Notes: generated by a model from the sequence alone, not told the origin. 64,000 bases of DNA from JAAEKA01 sp049299095 (GCA_049299095.1 JBAQWV010000041.1:62001-126000); one strand, 5' to 3'; counted from the stretch's first letter, positions 16,932 through 25,319 are shown. Numbers and translations: made by a program.

Positions 16932-18656
16932 TCAACCTTGGCGCGCCTTTTGCTTCTCTTCTTCCACGAGGACGCGGCGCAGGAACTTGCCAACCATGCT
17001 CTTGGGCAGTTCACTGCGAAATTCAATGGCGGTTGGCACCTTGTACGCGGCCAATTCCTGCTTGCAGAATTCGATCAGTTCCGCGGATTTGATCACTTCG
17101 CCGGTTTTGAGTACGACATACGCCTTGACTGTTTCACCGCGCACCGGATGCGGGATGCCCACTACCACCGCTTCCTGCACTTTGGGATGGCTGAACAGCA
17201 CCTCTTCGACCTCGCGCGGCACGACGTTATAGCCACTGGCAATGATGATGTCCTTCTTGCGATCAACAATGTAGAAGTAGCCGTCGTCGTCCATTTTGGC
17301 AATATCGCCGGTGTACAGCCAGCCGTCAGCATCCTTGACGTTGGTCGTTTCTTCTGGTTTGTTCCAGTAGCCCATCATCACCTGCGGGCCGCGCAGCGCC
17401 AGCTCGCCTTCCTTGCCGGGGGGCACATCCACCATGTTGCCGTTCGCGTCTGGTTCCAGCGATACCAGCCGCGCTTCCACATCGGGCAACGGAATGCCGA
17501 TTGAGCCGGACTTGCGCAGGCCGTATACCGGGTTACAGTGCGTGACCGGAGCAGCCTCGGTCAGGCCATAGCCTTCGACCAAACGCCCACCGGTGATCGC
17601 GCCGAACTGTTCCTGCACTTCCATCGGCAATGGCGCCGCGCCGCTGATGCAGGCTTTGACGCTTTTCAGGTCATACTTCGTCACTTCGGGGTGGTTGACA
17701 ATGCCGATGTACATGGCCGGAACGCCGGGGAAGATCGAAGCCTTCTCGCGCTGAATCTGGTTCATCACGTTATCAATCGGCCGCGGGTTCGGCACAACGA
17801 TCAACTTGCCGCCGCAGGCCACGCTTAAAGCCATCGCCACCGTCATACCAAAGACATGAAAAAAGGGAATGGCCCCCATAAATACTTCATGCCCCGGCTC
17901 CAGATCGGTCATCCAGGCTGAACACTGAATAACGTTGGCAACCAGGTTGTAATGGCTGAGCATGGCAGCCTTGGGCACGCCCGTTGTGCCACCCGTGTAC
18001 TGGAACAGCGCCAGATCGTCCGGTTTCACGTCCACCTGCGGCAGCTTGGCTGGCGTGTGACTGATGAGCGAAGCCATGTGATAGACACCATTGCCTTCGG
18101 GCACATTCACCCACTGCCCTTCTTTTACCTGTGTACGCTGCACCAGCCGGTTAAAGGGGAAACGGATAAAGTCGTTGATATGCGCAATAATAACCCGTTT
18201 GACCTGAGTTTTGGCTTGAATTTCCTGCAACTTGGGGTAAAAGCTGTTCAGCATCACCACCGTTTCCGCGCCAGAATCGCTGAATTGGTGCTCCATCTCG
18301 CGCGGGGTGTAGATCGGATTGGTGTTGACGACAATCGCGCCCAGCCGCAGCACGGCATAAAAAACGACCAGCGTATGGGGGGAATTGGGCAATTGGACGG
18401 CAACGCGATCCCCCTGGCGTACCCCCAGCTTGTAGAGCGCCGTGGCAAAACGATCCACCTTGTCTTTGAGATCGTTGTAGTTGATTTCCGTGCCGATGAT
18501 CAAGCCGGCTGGCAGGTAACGCAAGATCATCTTGACCGCTGACTGATTGCCGTAGCGTGCGGCGCTGTCTGCCAGCATTTGATACAATGGAATGTTGGGA
18601 TAAGACAGAGTCGCAGCGACGCCGTCTTCATAATGCTTCAGCCAGGGCTTGTTCAT
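16932..18656 (-). CDS. fadD: Long-chain fatty acid-CoA ligase
   Basis: A 574-residue adenylate-forming enzyme that activates fatty acids with ATP and CoA. AMP-binding motif FQYTGGTTGVPKAAMLSH (P-loop-like), acceptor motif YGLTEAAPVTHCNP, hinge and A8 region WLYTGDIAKMDDDGYFYIVD followed by RKKDIIIASGYN, and a C-terminal catalytic Lys context PKSMVGKFLRRVL. I chose ATG 18656 (MNKPWLKHYEDG) because an AAAGG site precedes it and the consensus promoter lies about 90 bases upstream; upstream in-frame codons to 18770 overlap that promoter. Fatty-acid genes (thiolase, FabF, FabH) occur elsewhere in the window but not in the same operon. Confidence 0.93.
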   Translation of the reverse strand: MNKPWLKHYEDGVAATLSYPNIPLYQMLADSAARYGNQSAVKMILRYLPAGLIIGTEINYNDLKDKVDRFATALYKLGVRQGDRVAVQLPNSPHTLVVFYAVLRLGAIVVNTNPIYTPREMEHQFSDSGAETVVMLNSFYPKLQEIQAKTQVKRVIIAHINDFIRFPFNRLVQRTQVKEGQWVNVPEGNGVYHMASLISHTPAKLPQVDVKPDDLALFQYTGGTTGVPKAAMLSHYNLVANVIQCSAWMTDLEPGHEVFMGAIPFFHVFGMTVAMALSVACGGKLIVVPNPRPIDNVMNQIQREKASIFPGVPAMYIGIVNHPEVTKYDLKSVKACISGAAPLPMEVQEQFGAITGGRLVEGYGLTEAAPVTHCNPVYGLRKSGSIGIPLPDVEARLVSLEPDANGNMVDVPPGKEGELALRGPQVMMGYWNKPEETTNVKDADGWLYTGDIAKMDDDGYFYIVDRKKDIIIASGYNVVPREVEEVLFSHPKVQEAVVVGIPHPVRGETVKAYVVLKTGEVIKSAELIEFCKQELAAYKVPTAIEFRSELPKSMVGKFLRRVLVEEEKQKARQG

Positions 18657-18741
18657 AATGGGTACCTTTCTGTTGTACATAGAAACTGTGCCAACCACCA
18701 TGTTGGCAGTCTCCACCCGACAACCAACGCTCTCATTGTAC

Positions 18742-18770
18742 ATTATAACGCAACCCAGTCTTGTCGTCAA
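18742..18770 (-). promoter_or_regulatory. Sigma-70 type promoter for fadD
   Basis: On the minus strand TTGACG (18770-18765) and TATAAT (18747-18742) are separated by 17 bases, near-perfect consensus. It gives a leader of about 80 bases before the chosen fadD start. Confidence 0.75.
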
Positions 18771-18803
18771 CGCAAAAACACGACGACTCGCACGCCAATT
18801 GGT

Positions 18804-18832
18804 TTGACAAGAGCTGCAAGTCCGTTTATAGT
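18804..18832 (+). promoter_or_regulatory. Sigma-70 type promoter for the radical SAM gene
   Basis: TTGACA (18804-18809) and TATAGT (18827-18832) with a 17-base spacer, 56 bases upstream of the start codon. It is divergent from the fadD promoter. Confidence 0.75.
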
Positions 18833-18887
18833 AAGCATATCAGTCACGACGCTCCGTCTGGCTGGCCTATGTTCAAGACTTGAATGA

Positions 18888-19922
18888 ATGATTATGTCTA
18901 CGATTAAACCTGTAAGAATTCGCCTGGAAGCCTCCTCCGCTTGCCAGCTCCGCTGCCCCTCCTGCCCCACAGCCCAAGGCATCATCGCAAAAAGCGCCGT
19001 CGGTACCGGTATCCTCAAATTCAGCGATTTCCAAACGCTGCTGGACGAGAACCCCGACGTGCGCGAGATCGGCTTGTCCAACTGGGGCGAGGTGATGCTC
19101 AACCCGCAACTGCTGGACATTCTAGCCTATGCCCACGCCAAAGGGGTCAAGATCAACCTCAGCAACGGCGTCAACCTGAACACAGCTTCCGATGAAGCAC
19201 TCGAAGCATTGGTGAAGTACGGCGTAGAGGAAATCACCGTTTCCATTGACGGTGCAAGCCAGGCCACCTACGAGCAATACCGCGTGCGCGGCCATTATGA
19301 CACGGTGATCGGCAACATCCGCAAGATCAACACCTTCAAACAGCAGCACGGCAGCGCCACCCCGCGGCTGAACTGGCAATTCGTCATCTTCGGCCACAAC
19401 GAACACGAAATCAACCAGGTCAAGGCGCTGTGCCAGGAATTGAACATGACCTTCCGTCCCAAATTAAACTGGGACGCGGAGTTTTCGCCTGTACGCAACC
19501 GCGAGCAAGTGTTACTGGACAGCGGCCTGTCAGCCACCAACCGCGAAGACGACTGGGAACAAACGCATCTCTTCCAGCAGTGCCTGCAACTGTGGAATGA
19601 CCCGCAAGTCAATTGGGACGGCAAGGTGCTGGGCTGCTGCGTCAACTACTGGCAAGATTTCGGCGGCAACGTCTTCACCGATGGCTTGAGTGCCGCGCTG
19701 AACAACGAAAAAATCAGCTACGCGCGTGCGATGCTGATGGGCAAAGTTCCCGACCGTGCCGATATTCCGTGCAGCACTTGCACCAAATATCACCGCATGG
19801 CTGCAGAACAAGCCTGGGTAACGCAAAGCGAAATCCTGGCCGACAAAAAATGGCTGAACCGACTGCGCCGCATTCCACTGGCCTACCGCGCCGCACGCTT
19901 CGTCATCAACCAAATCGGATAA
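18888..19922 (+). CDS. Radical SAM protein with SPASM-like C-terminus
   Basis: A 344-residue protein. The [4Fe-4S]-SAM cluster motif CQLRCPSC is at residues 20-27 (CxxxCxxC). The barrel includes LSNWGEVMLNP, equivalent to the GGE motif with Asn-Trp-Gly-Glu, and ITVSIDGASQATYEQYR, a typical radical SAM maturase strand. Cysteines in the last third (CLQLW, GCCVNYW, IPCSTC) are consistent with auxiliary cluster binding as in SPASM proteins. Such enzymes modify peptides or carbohydrates; the substrate is not evident and no precursor peptide lies next to it. Either ATG 18888 or 18894 may be the start; neither has a strong Shine-Dalgarno site. It is monocistronic, ending in a strong terminator. Confidence 0.87.
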   Translation: MIMSTIKPVRIRLEASSACQLRCPSCPTAQGIIAKSAVGTGILKFSDFQTLLDENPDVREIGLSNWGEVMLNPQLLDILAYAHAKGVKINLSNGVNLNTASDEALEALVKYGVEEITVSIDGASQATYEQYRVRGHYDTVIGNIRKINTFKQQHGSATPRLNWQFVIFGHNEHEINQVKALCQELNMTFRPKLNWDAEFSPVRNREQVLLDSGLSATNREDDWEQTHLFQQCLQLWNDPQVNWDGKVLGCCVNYWQDFGGNVFTDGLSAALNNEKISYARAMLMGKVPDRADIPCSTCTKYHRMAAEQAWVTQSEILADKKWLNRLRRIPLAYRAARFVINQIG

Positions 19923-19964
19923 AAATACCGCCCTGTTATACCGTAGGTACAGGGCGGTATTTTT
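19921..19964. terminator. Bidirectional rho-independent terminator
   Basis: Perfect 16-base arms 19921-19936 (starting AAAAATACC) and 19949-19964 (ending TATTTTT). It serves the radical SAM gene on the plus strand and the rhodanese gene ending at 19971 on the minus strand. Confidence 0.92.
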
Positions 19965-19970
19965 GGAATG

Positions 19971-20597
19971 TTACTCCAGCGGAAAGCCAGCGTTTTGCCA
20001 GGCTTTCAAGCCACCCTGCAGGGCAGCCACATCAGTATAACCAGCATCAAGCAGTTCCTGCGCCGCACGGGCGCTCGTCTCTTCCGCCGGTCAGGTGCAG
20101 TAAAGCAGAATTTGGTTATCCTTGGGTAGCTCATTCATGCGCGCGGGCAGCTCAGCCAACGGGATAGAAATCGCACGAGCCGCATGACCAGCCTCATAAT
20201 ATTCTTTGTCACGCACGTCCACCAACACAGCGTCGCCTGACATCACAGCCACATGCGCTTCCTCCACAGCAATGCGCCGCACAGCCGGATAGGGCAGGTC
20301 AGCGGGAACCGCGGTCGCAGTGGCGCTCATAGGCACACTCGCAACCGGCGGTTGCGCATTACGCGATGAAAAAAAGGCTGCGGCCGCAGCCACCAGCAGC
20401 AACGCACCGATCACCAACAGCCACGCATTGCCACCAGGGCGGGTACGGGCGGGTAGCGTGGACGGGCGCGCCGTCACAGGACCGGGAGCGCCGGTCACAA
20501 CCGCGCCACACGTGGCACAGAAGCGCGCTTCTGGCCGCAACGCCGCGCCGCAATGGGCACAGAAACGCTGCGAAGGTAAAGATTTCGTTTCAGGCAT
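19971..20597 (-). CDS. Zinc-ribbon/membrane-anchored rhodanese with in-frame TGA, candidate selenoprotein
   Basis: Reading from ATG 20597, 168 codons lead to TGA at 20093-20091; the same frame continues for 39 intact codons to TAA at 19971. The combined 208-residue protein has a double CxxC zinc ribbon (11-34, FCAHCG and FCATCG), a transmembrane helix (about 58-77) and a rhodanese-like sulfurtransferase domain (110-208). The TGA falls in the active-site loop LLYCT-U-PAEETSAR, directly where rhodaneses of this group commonly carry a second cysteine (YCxCP). The sequence after it is clearly rhodanese (DAGYTDVAALQGGLKAWQNAG). A compact hairpin 17 bases after the TGA fits the bacterial SECIS pattern. 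The alternatives are a nonsense mutation or a sequencing error. The standard reading would stop at 20091 and lose one helix-strand unit. Confidence 0.7.
20060..20074 (-). promoter_or_regulatory. Candidate bacterial SECIS hairpin
   Basis: In the RNA after the in-frame UGA, GCGCC-CGUGC-GGCGC forms a 5-bp GC stem with a 5-base loop. The loop begins 21 bases after the UGA and has G as its second base, which agrees with the published bSECIS rules (apical loop 16-37 bases downstream, G in the first two positions). No SelB experiment or search supports it. Confidence 0.45.
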
Positions 20598-20758
20598 TGT
20601 TTCTCCTCATAACGGGACCTAATCCGGCATCCATCGCATGGATATAGTACATCGCACGTTCACACGCAAACTGCCAGCCACCGTCCAGCAACCCGGTTTA
20701 TATACCCAAACTGCGTCGTAAAGCGACATTCCGGCAGCCGACCCTTCACAGTCACTGG

Positions 20759-22033
20759 CTAGTCGCCAATCCATTCCACAATCGTCGCTTCGCCCTGCCC
20801 CACGCCGACACACAGCGTCACCAGCCCATAACGCACCGGCTGGCCCGCGGCCGCGCGCAGCCGCATTTCGTGTACCAGCGTCGTCATCAACCGCGCGCCA
20901 GAGCAGCCCAACGGATGCCCCAGCGCAATCGCACCGCCGTTGACGTTAGCACGCTCCGGGTCAATCTCCAACTCGCGCAGGCAGGCGATGCTTTGCACCG
21001 CAAACGCCTCATTAATTTCCACCAAACCGATGTCAGCCATGTGCAGCCCCGCGCGCGCCAACGCCTTGCGCGTGGCCGGCACCGGCCCCAGTCCCATCAG
21101 CCGCGGATCAACGCCCGCCGCTGCCGAAGCCACGATGCGCGCCAACGGTCGCACCCCCAGAGTAGACGCGCGCGCCGCTGACATCAACAACAACGCGGCC
21201 GCGCCATCGTTCAAACCGCTGGAATTCCCCGCGGTCACCGTGCCCCCTTTGCGAAAGATCGGGCCTAACTTGGCAAGCTGCTCCAGGTTGGTATCCAGCA
21301 CAATTTCGCCTTCGGCAGTACGGCGATAGCGCGGGTGTTCATCCAGTTCCACCAGCGTAGGCGGTCCCTTGCGCTGGGCAATCGCCACCGGCACCATCTC
21401 CTGTGCCAGCCGCCCGCTTTGCATAGCAGCCACCGCGCGCCGCTGGCTTTCCAGCGCAAACGCATCCTGCGCTGCGCGCGTGATCGCACCACCCGCCACA
21501 CCGCCCTGCACGCTCAGCTCATAGATATTTTCCGCGGTCTCGCCCATCTGCTCCAGCGGGAACAACGCCTCCAGCCGCGGATTGGGATAGCGCCAGCCCA
21601 GCGTGGTGTCATAGATCGTAGCATGGCCGGTCGGATACGCTCGTTCCGCTTTGGGCATGGAATAAGGGGAGCGGCTCATCGATTCGACACCACCCGCCAG
21701 ATACACATCCCCTTCGCCCGTCTTGATCGCGCGCGCGGCTTGGTTGATCGCATTCAGCCCGGACGCGCACAGCCGGTTAAAAGTGACGCCTGCCACCTGC
21801 TGCGGCAAGCCAGCCAACAGCACCGCCATACGCGCCACATCGCGGTTATCCTCGCCCGCCTGGTTGGCGCACCCCAGGTACACTTCTTCAATCAGCGCGG
21901 GATCAAGGCCAGTACGCTGCACCAACGCCTGCAAAGGCAGCGCGGCCAGGTCATCCGGGCGCACGCCAGCCAGCGCGCCGCCGTGTCGCCCCACCGGCGT
22001 GCGAATCGCATCCACAATCACTGCATCAGGCAT
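20759..22033 (-). CDS. Thiolase family protein (acetyl-CoA acyltransferase)
   Basis: A 424-residue thiolase. The nucleophilic cysteine is in NRLCASGLNAI, the catalytic His in GGAIALGHPLGCSGAR and the second Cys in LCVGVGQGEA. The sequence resembles FadA/PcaF-type 3-ketoacyl-CoA thiolases, which cleave 3-ketoacyl-CoA or condense acetyl-CoA. Start ATG 22033 (MPDAVIVDAIRTPVGR) was chosen because the family begins there and GAGGTGG precedes it; in-frame codons to 22090 are not conserved. It may act with the FadD-like ligase in beta-oxidation, though the genes are not adjacent. No hydratase/dehydrogenase partner is beside it. Confidence 0.93.
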   Translation of the reverse strand: MPDAVIVDAIRTPVGRHGGALAGVRPDDLAALPLQALVQRTGLDPALIEEVYLGCANQAGEDNRDVARMAVLLAGLPQQVAGVTFNRLCASGLNAINQAARAIKTGEGDVYLAGGVESMSRSPYSMPKAERAYPTGHATIYDTTLGWRYPNPRLEALFPLEQMGETAENIYELSVQGGVAGGAITRAAQDAFALESQRRAVAAMQSGRLAQEMVPVAIAQRKGPPTLVELDEHPRYRRTAEGEIVLDTNLEQLAKLGPIFRKGGTVTAGNSSGLNDGAAALLLMSAARASTLGVRPLARIVASAAAGVDPRLMGLGPVPATRKALARAGLHMADIGLVEINEAFAVQSIACLRELEIDPERANVNGGAIALGHPLGCSGARLMTTLVHEMRLRAAAGQPVRYGLVTLCVGVGQGEATIVEWIGD

Positions 22034-22148
22034 AAACCACCTCGTTCTAAAGTTGCCATCGGCAACCTGCTTATTTGCTTCGTACCTCATTCTACCATAG
22101 AATTAAACAACGCTGGCAAGCAGCGGGTATCTGAAGAAGGAAGCGCCC

Positions 22149-22427
22149 ATGACCACTCCGGCAAACCCATCTGACGGCATCACCATGATTGCCACGCCAT
22201 TTTGCTTCGACACCCGGCTGGCGCGCCGCGTATTGGACGAACTGGCCGTGCCCTACACCTTTATAGACATGCGCCAGGATCAAGCAGCCGCGCGCCAGGT
22301 CGAACAGATCACCGGCGGCTTTCGCAGCTCGCCCACGATCCTGTTCCCCGATGGCAGCGTACTGGTCGAGCCATCCGAGCCGACATTGCGCGCCAAGCTG
22401 GCCGCACTCGCTGCCGCCGGTTCCTGA
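22149..22427 (+). CDS. Glutaredoxin-like small protein
   Basis: A 92-residue thioredoxin-fold protein. After a short N-terminal tail come the strand TMIATPFCFD with a single cysteine (residue 19) in the catalytic position, the conserved helix (ARRVLDELAVPY), the cis-Pro strand SSPTILFPDGS and a final helix. The second active-site cysteine is missing, so it is monothiol or purely structural. It is followed after 24 bases by a small two-helix membrane protein; together they resemble the fused protein at 1727-2164. Glutathione enzymes are not seen nearby, so the low-molecular-weight thiol partner is unknown. Confidence 0.75.
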   Translation: MTTPANPSDGITMIATPFCFDTRLARRVLDELAVPYTFIDMRQDQAAARQVEQITGGFRSSPTILFPDGSVLVEPSEPTLRAKLAALAAAGS

Positions 22428-22451
22428 TCCGAATAACCGAGGAGACCCGCC

Positions 22452-22637
22452 ATGCCCCGAGTTGGTCGCAGTTTAATCCTGACGATTGCCGTCCTCATCG
22501 CCTTTTGGTTAATCTGGAGCAAGCTGCGCATTGTCGTGTTCGTCAACGCCAGTTTCAGCCAGATTTTGCTACTCTTCGCCGTGCTGGCCGTGGCGCTCTT
22601 CCTCGGCATTGACTACCTGCTCAACCACGACCGGTAG
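22452..22637 (+). CDS. Small two-helix membrane protein
   Basis: A 61-residue protein with two hydrophobic helices (about 7-29 and 34-56), a short polar turn between them and an acidic/basic end (YLLNHDR). The Shine-Dalgarno GAGGAG precedes the ATG. It lies in the same transcription direction as the glutaredoxin-like gene before it and the aconitase X gene after it. Its function is unknown; it could act as a membrane anchor for the redox protein. Confidence 0.65.
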   Translation: MPRVGRSLILTIAVLIAFWLIWSKLRIVVFVNASFSQILLLFAVLAVALFLGIDYLLNHDR

Positions 22638-22675
22638 TCATCTGCCACCTATCTACTTATCTGCTGAATTGTCCC

Positions 22676-23953
22676 ATGTCATCATTTCACTTGACTGACG
22701 AAGAACAGCGCCTGCTGGCAGGCGACGAAGGCCCCGGCGTCCAACGCGCCATGGAGATCGTCGCCACCCTGGGCCGCATCTACGGCGCGCCCGATCTCGT
22801 GCCGATCACCCACGCACAGATCGCCGGGGTCAGCTACAAAAACCTGGGCGACGCGGGCGTGCAATTCCTGCTCGAATGGGCCGCGCAGGGCGCGCGGGTG
22901 CGCGTTCCCACCACTCTCAACCCCGCAGGCATGGAACTGGCACGCTGGCAAGAAATGGGCATCCAACCCAGCTTTGCCGAACCGCAACTGAGCGCAATTG
23001 ACGCGTTCGCGCAGATGGGTGTCACCCCCACCATGAGCTGCACCCCGTACCTCTTCCCCGGCTACGTGCCGCGCCGCGGCGATCCACTAGCGTGGGCCGA
23101 AAGCTCCGCAGTCATCTTCGCCAACTCGATCCTTGGCGCGCGCAGCAACCGCGAAGGCGGCCCCTCCGCGCTGGCCGCGGCCATTGTCGGACGCACCCCG
23201 CGCTACGGCTATCATCTGGACAGCGAGCGGCTAGCTGATGTAGTGATCGAAGTGCGCTGCCCCGTGCGTGACGTGGCCGACTTCGGCGCGCTAAGCTACA
23301 TCGTCGGTAAGCAGGTGGGCAACGCCACCCTGTGGTGGGATGATTTAGCCACCTGGCTGCCGCCGCTCCCTGACGATCTGACACAGGGTGGCGATGCAGG
23401 CGACCGGCTAAAAACACTGGGTGCGGGGCTGGCTGCCTATGGCGCGGTGGCGCTCTTTCATGTCGCCGGGTACACGCCGGAAGCGCGCGAACTCGGCGCG
23501 CAGTTGATCCGTCCCCACGCGCGGCGGCTCAGCGTTGACAGCCTCGATCCGGGCTATGCTGTAATGGACGCCGACCCCGGCCTGCGCGCCATTGACCTCG
23601 TCACCATCGGCTGCCCGCACGCCAGCCTGAGCGAAATCGAACAGATCGCCGAGCGGCTGCACGGCCAGCAGGTACGCACGCAGCTCTGGGTCACCACCGC
23701 CAACATCACGCGCGCCCGCGCCCGTGAAGCAGGCTGGGTGCAGACCATTGAAGCCGCAGGTGGGCAAGTCGTGGCCGACACCTGCGCTGTCGTCGCGCCG
23801 ATGCGCAGTCTGGGCGTCACGAGCATGGCCACCAACGCGGGCAAGATGGCCTGTTACGCGCCCGCGCACAGCAAGGTTAAGATGCGCTACGGCAGCCTGG
23901 AGCAGTGTCTTGACGCGGCGCTCACGGGCGAATGGGCAGACGCGTCGCCGTAG
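22676..23953 (+). CDS. Aconitase X catalytic subunit, no adjacent DUF126 small subunit
   Basis: A 425-residue protein of the aconitase X (AcnX, DUF521) family: LTDEEQRLLAGDEGPGVQRA at the N-terminus, ISYKNLGD-like VSYKNLGDAGVQFL, TCTPYL-like MSCTPYLFPGY, AESSAVIFANSILGARSNRE and a C-terminal cysteine-containing cluster region (DTCAVVAP, SNAGK-like TNAGKMACYAP). Known AcnX enzymes are dehydratases with an iron-sulfur cluster: cis-3-hydroxy-L-proline dehydratase or phosphomevalonate dehydratase. They normally need the swivelling DUF126 subunit, fused or encoded next door. Here only the large part is present and neither flank encodes DUF126. The 3' end overlaps the convergent vapC-like gene by 32 bases. 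Confidence 0.88.
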   Translation: MSSFHLTDEEQRLLAGDEGPGVQRAMEIVATLGRIYGAPDLVPITHAQIAGVSYKNLGDAGVQFLLEWAAQGARVRVPTTLNPAGMELARWQEMGIQPSFAEPQLSAIDAFAQMGVTPTMSCTPYLFPGYVPRRGDPLAWAESSAVIFANSILGARSNREGGPSALAAAIVGRTPRYGYHLDSERLADVVIEVRCPVRDVADFGALSYIVGKQVGNATLWWDDLATWLPPLPDDLTQGGDAGDRLKTLGAGLAAYGAVALFHVAGYTPEARELGAQLIRPHARRLSVDSLDPGYAVMDADPGLRAIDLVTIGCPHASLSEIEQIAERLHGQQVRTQLWVTTANITRARAREAGWVQTIEAAGGQVVADTCAVVAPMRSLGVTSMATNAGKMACYAPAHSKVKMRYGSLEQCLDAALTGEWADASP

Positions 23954-24338
23954 ACGGTGGCCGGATAACCTTCACCTCGACGCCAAGCACGGCTCCGGCG
24001 CTCTCCCAGGCCCGGTCGGCTGTCCAAACGGGGAGCTGATAGCGCAGCCCCAGTGCCAAACAGGCCCGATCAGCCAGCGACAACCCGTGGCCTGCGGACC
24101 ACAAGCGCGCAGCCTCCTCGGCATCCAGCGCGTCGAACGGCACAATGCGCAGCCCCAGCGCCTCCAGATCGGCTCGCAGTCCTGCCACCTCGACCCCGTG
24201 TGCCAGCGCCTTTTGCCACACTTCTGACCAATTTATGCTGGAAATCGCGGCTTCTGGCAGACTATCTTCGACACTGGCTGCGCCCGGCTCATCCTGAAGC
24301 CAGGCTAACAAGGCAGAGGCATCCAGGATAAGCTTCAC
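23922..24338 (-). CDS. vapC: VapC-type PIN-domain ribonuclease toxin
   Basis: A 138-residue PIN domain protein. The acidic active-site residues are present: Asp in MKLILDASALLAWLQDEPGA (residue 6), Glu in SSINWSEVWQKA, Asp in LADRACLALG and Asp in VWTADRAW. VapC toxins cleave tRNA or rRNA when the antitoxin is degraded. The ATG overlaps the stop of the upstream antitoxin gene by 4 bases, the usual coupling. Residues and length match the family, so it looks functional. Confidence 0.92.
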   Translation of the reverse strand: MKLILDASALLAWLQDEPGAASVEDSLPEAAISSINWSEVWQKALAHGVEVAGLRADLEALGLRIVPFDALDAEEAARLWSAGHGLSLADRACLALGLRYQLPVWTADRAWESAGAVLGVEVKVIRPPSTATRLPIRP

Positions 24339-24601
24339 GGACTTTCCTCCACGGCAGCCTCACGCTGCCGTTCAGCAATCAATTCGTTGGCCAGGCTGGG
24401 TTGACCATACAAGGCGCTGAAACGCTGCTTGGCGCGCTGCGCGATATTGGCCGGTTTTTCCATGATCAGCCGGTCATCCTCCAGATAAACCACCAGCTTC
24501 TCACCGGTTTTCAACTGCCACGTATGCCGAAGGCTGGCTGGAATCACCACCCGGCCTTGCGGGCCAACCTGCAATTCTGCAAGCAATGATTTTTCGTGCA
24601 T
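24335..24601 (-). CDS. vapB: AbrB/MazE-fold VapB antitoxin
   Basis: An 88-residue antitoxin. The N-terminal swapped-hairpin AbrB DNA-binding fold is clear in VGPQGRVVIPASLRHTWQL and GEKLVVYLEDDRLIM; the C-terminal tail (RFSALYGQPSLANELIAERQ) is of the type that wraps the PIN toxin. ATG 24601 was chosen because GAGGTGA sits just before it; upstream in-frame codons to 24661 lie inside the palindromic operator. It should repress its own promoter with VapC. Confidence 0.88.
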   Translation of the reverse strand: MHEKSLLAELQVGPQGRVVIPASLRHTWQLKTGEKLVVYLEDDRLIMEKPANIAQRAKQRFSALYGQPSLANELIAERQREAAVEESP

Positions 24602-24622
24602 AATATTCACCTCGTGCCATAT

Positions 24623-24670
24623 TTTATCATTATGTGGCACATTTTGAAAAACATGCCACATAATGATAAA
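24623..24670. promoter_or_regulatory. Perfect palindromic operator shared by vapBC and the divergent gene
   Basis: Seventeen-base arms, 24623-24639 (TTTATCATTATGTGGCA) and 24654-24670 (its exact complement), separated by 14 bases. It covers the whole promoter area between the antitoxin start (24601) and the plus-strand gene start (24685), so VapBC binding would control both directions. Confidence 0.8.
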
Positions 24671-24684
24671 GTTTAGAATATAGC

Positions 24685-25299
24685 ATGGACCTCACCTACG
24701 CGCCCCATTTCAACTGCGAGCTGTGCCCGACGCGCTGTGACGGACGCAGCAAGAGTGCATACGTGTTCGAGGAGGATGTGGCGCTGTCGGAGGCCGCCGA
24801 GGACTGGCTGGCCGGTCATCTGGCCGATGCGCTGGGGGTAGATGTATACAAAGCGCCGCCGCGACGACATGGCCTGCCCGACCTGGCGCTGATCCGCGGC
24901 GACCGCGTACTGGCGCGCGTAGAGGTGAAGGCACAGGGCCGCGCGTTCATGGCCGTCCAGCGGCTCCTGCCGCACGCCGACTTGTTGCCCTATGAAACGG
25001 TCGCGCTCAACCTTAGCGACATCAAACGCTATGCTGCACACTACCGCATGGATGGCGTCCCCCTGTTTTTGATCTGGCGCGTCAAGCGTCCTTGTTTGGG
25101 AGAAGGCTACTGGGGCCAGCACATTGAGCCACTGATGCAGATCGGCAATCACTACCGCGACCATCGCACCTGGCGGCGTGCGTCCACGAACAGCGATTAT
25201 GTAGAGGGTGAACACCGCGGCGTGACCGTCAACTATCACTTCAGCCTGCGCGAACTCCTCCCGCTCACCGAACTGCTGCCGCTGTTGGCCGCGCTGTAG
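24685..25299 (+). CDS. PD-(D/E)XK-like protein of unknown function
   Basis: A 204-residue soluble protein. A motif GLPDLALIRG followed 10 residues later by ARVEVKAQG fits the PD-(D/E)XK nuclease core (PD...EVK) with an upstream acidic residue in the preceding helix (EDWLAGHLADALG), which could supply the first catalytic Glu. The N-terminus has CELCPTRC, a possible metal-binding knuckle. I do not recognise the family by name. The ATG lies 14 bases after the vapBC palindrome with no Shine-Dalgarno site, so the message may be leaderless. Twenty bases separate it from the methyltransferase fusion gene downstream. A nuclease role is inference from the motif alone. Confidence 0.65.
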   Translation: MDLTYAPHFNCELCPTRCDGRSKSAYVFEEDVALSEAAEDWLAGHLADALGVDVYKAPPRRHGLPDLALIRGDRVLARVEVKAQGRAFMAVQRLLPHADLLPYETVALNLSDIKRYAAHYRMDGVPLFLIWRVKRPCLGEGYWGQHIEPLMQIGNHYRDHRTWRRASTNSDYVEGEHRGVTVNYHFSLRELLPLTELLPLLAAL

Positions 25300-25319
25300 C
25301 CGAGTGCAGGAGAAAGCCC

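Noticed and set aside
16679..17026. A 115-codon minus-strand frame past the end of fadD
   Set aside because: Overlaps the conserved fadD C-terminus in another frame, crosses the terminator hairpin, and shows no recognisable domain.
19971..20090. Treating the rhodanese as an ordinary pseudogene cut by a nonsense mutation
   Set aside because: Not excluded, but the TGA is exactly at a recurrent Cys position and a SECIS-like hairpin follows, so selenocysteine is the better first hypothesis.
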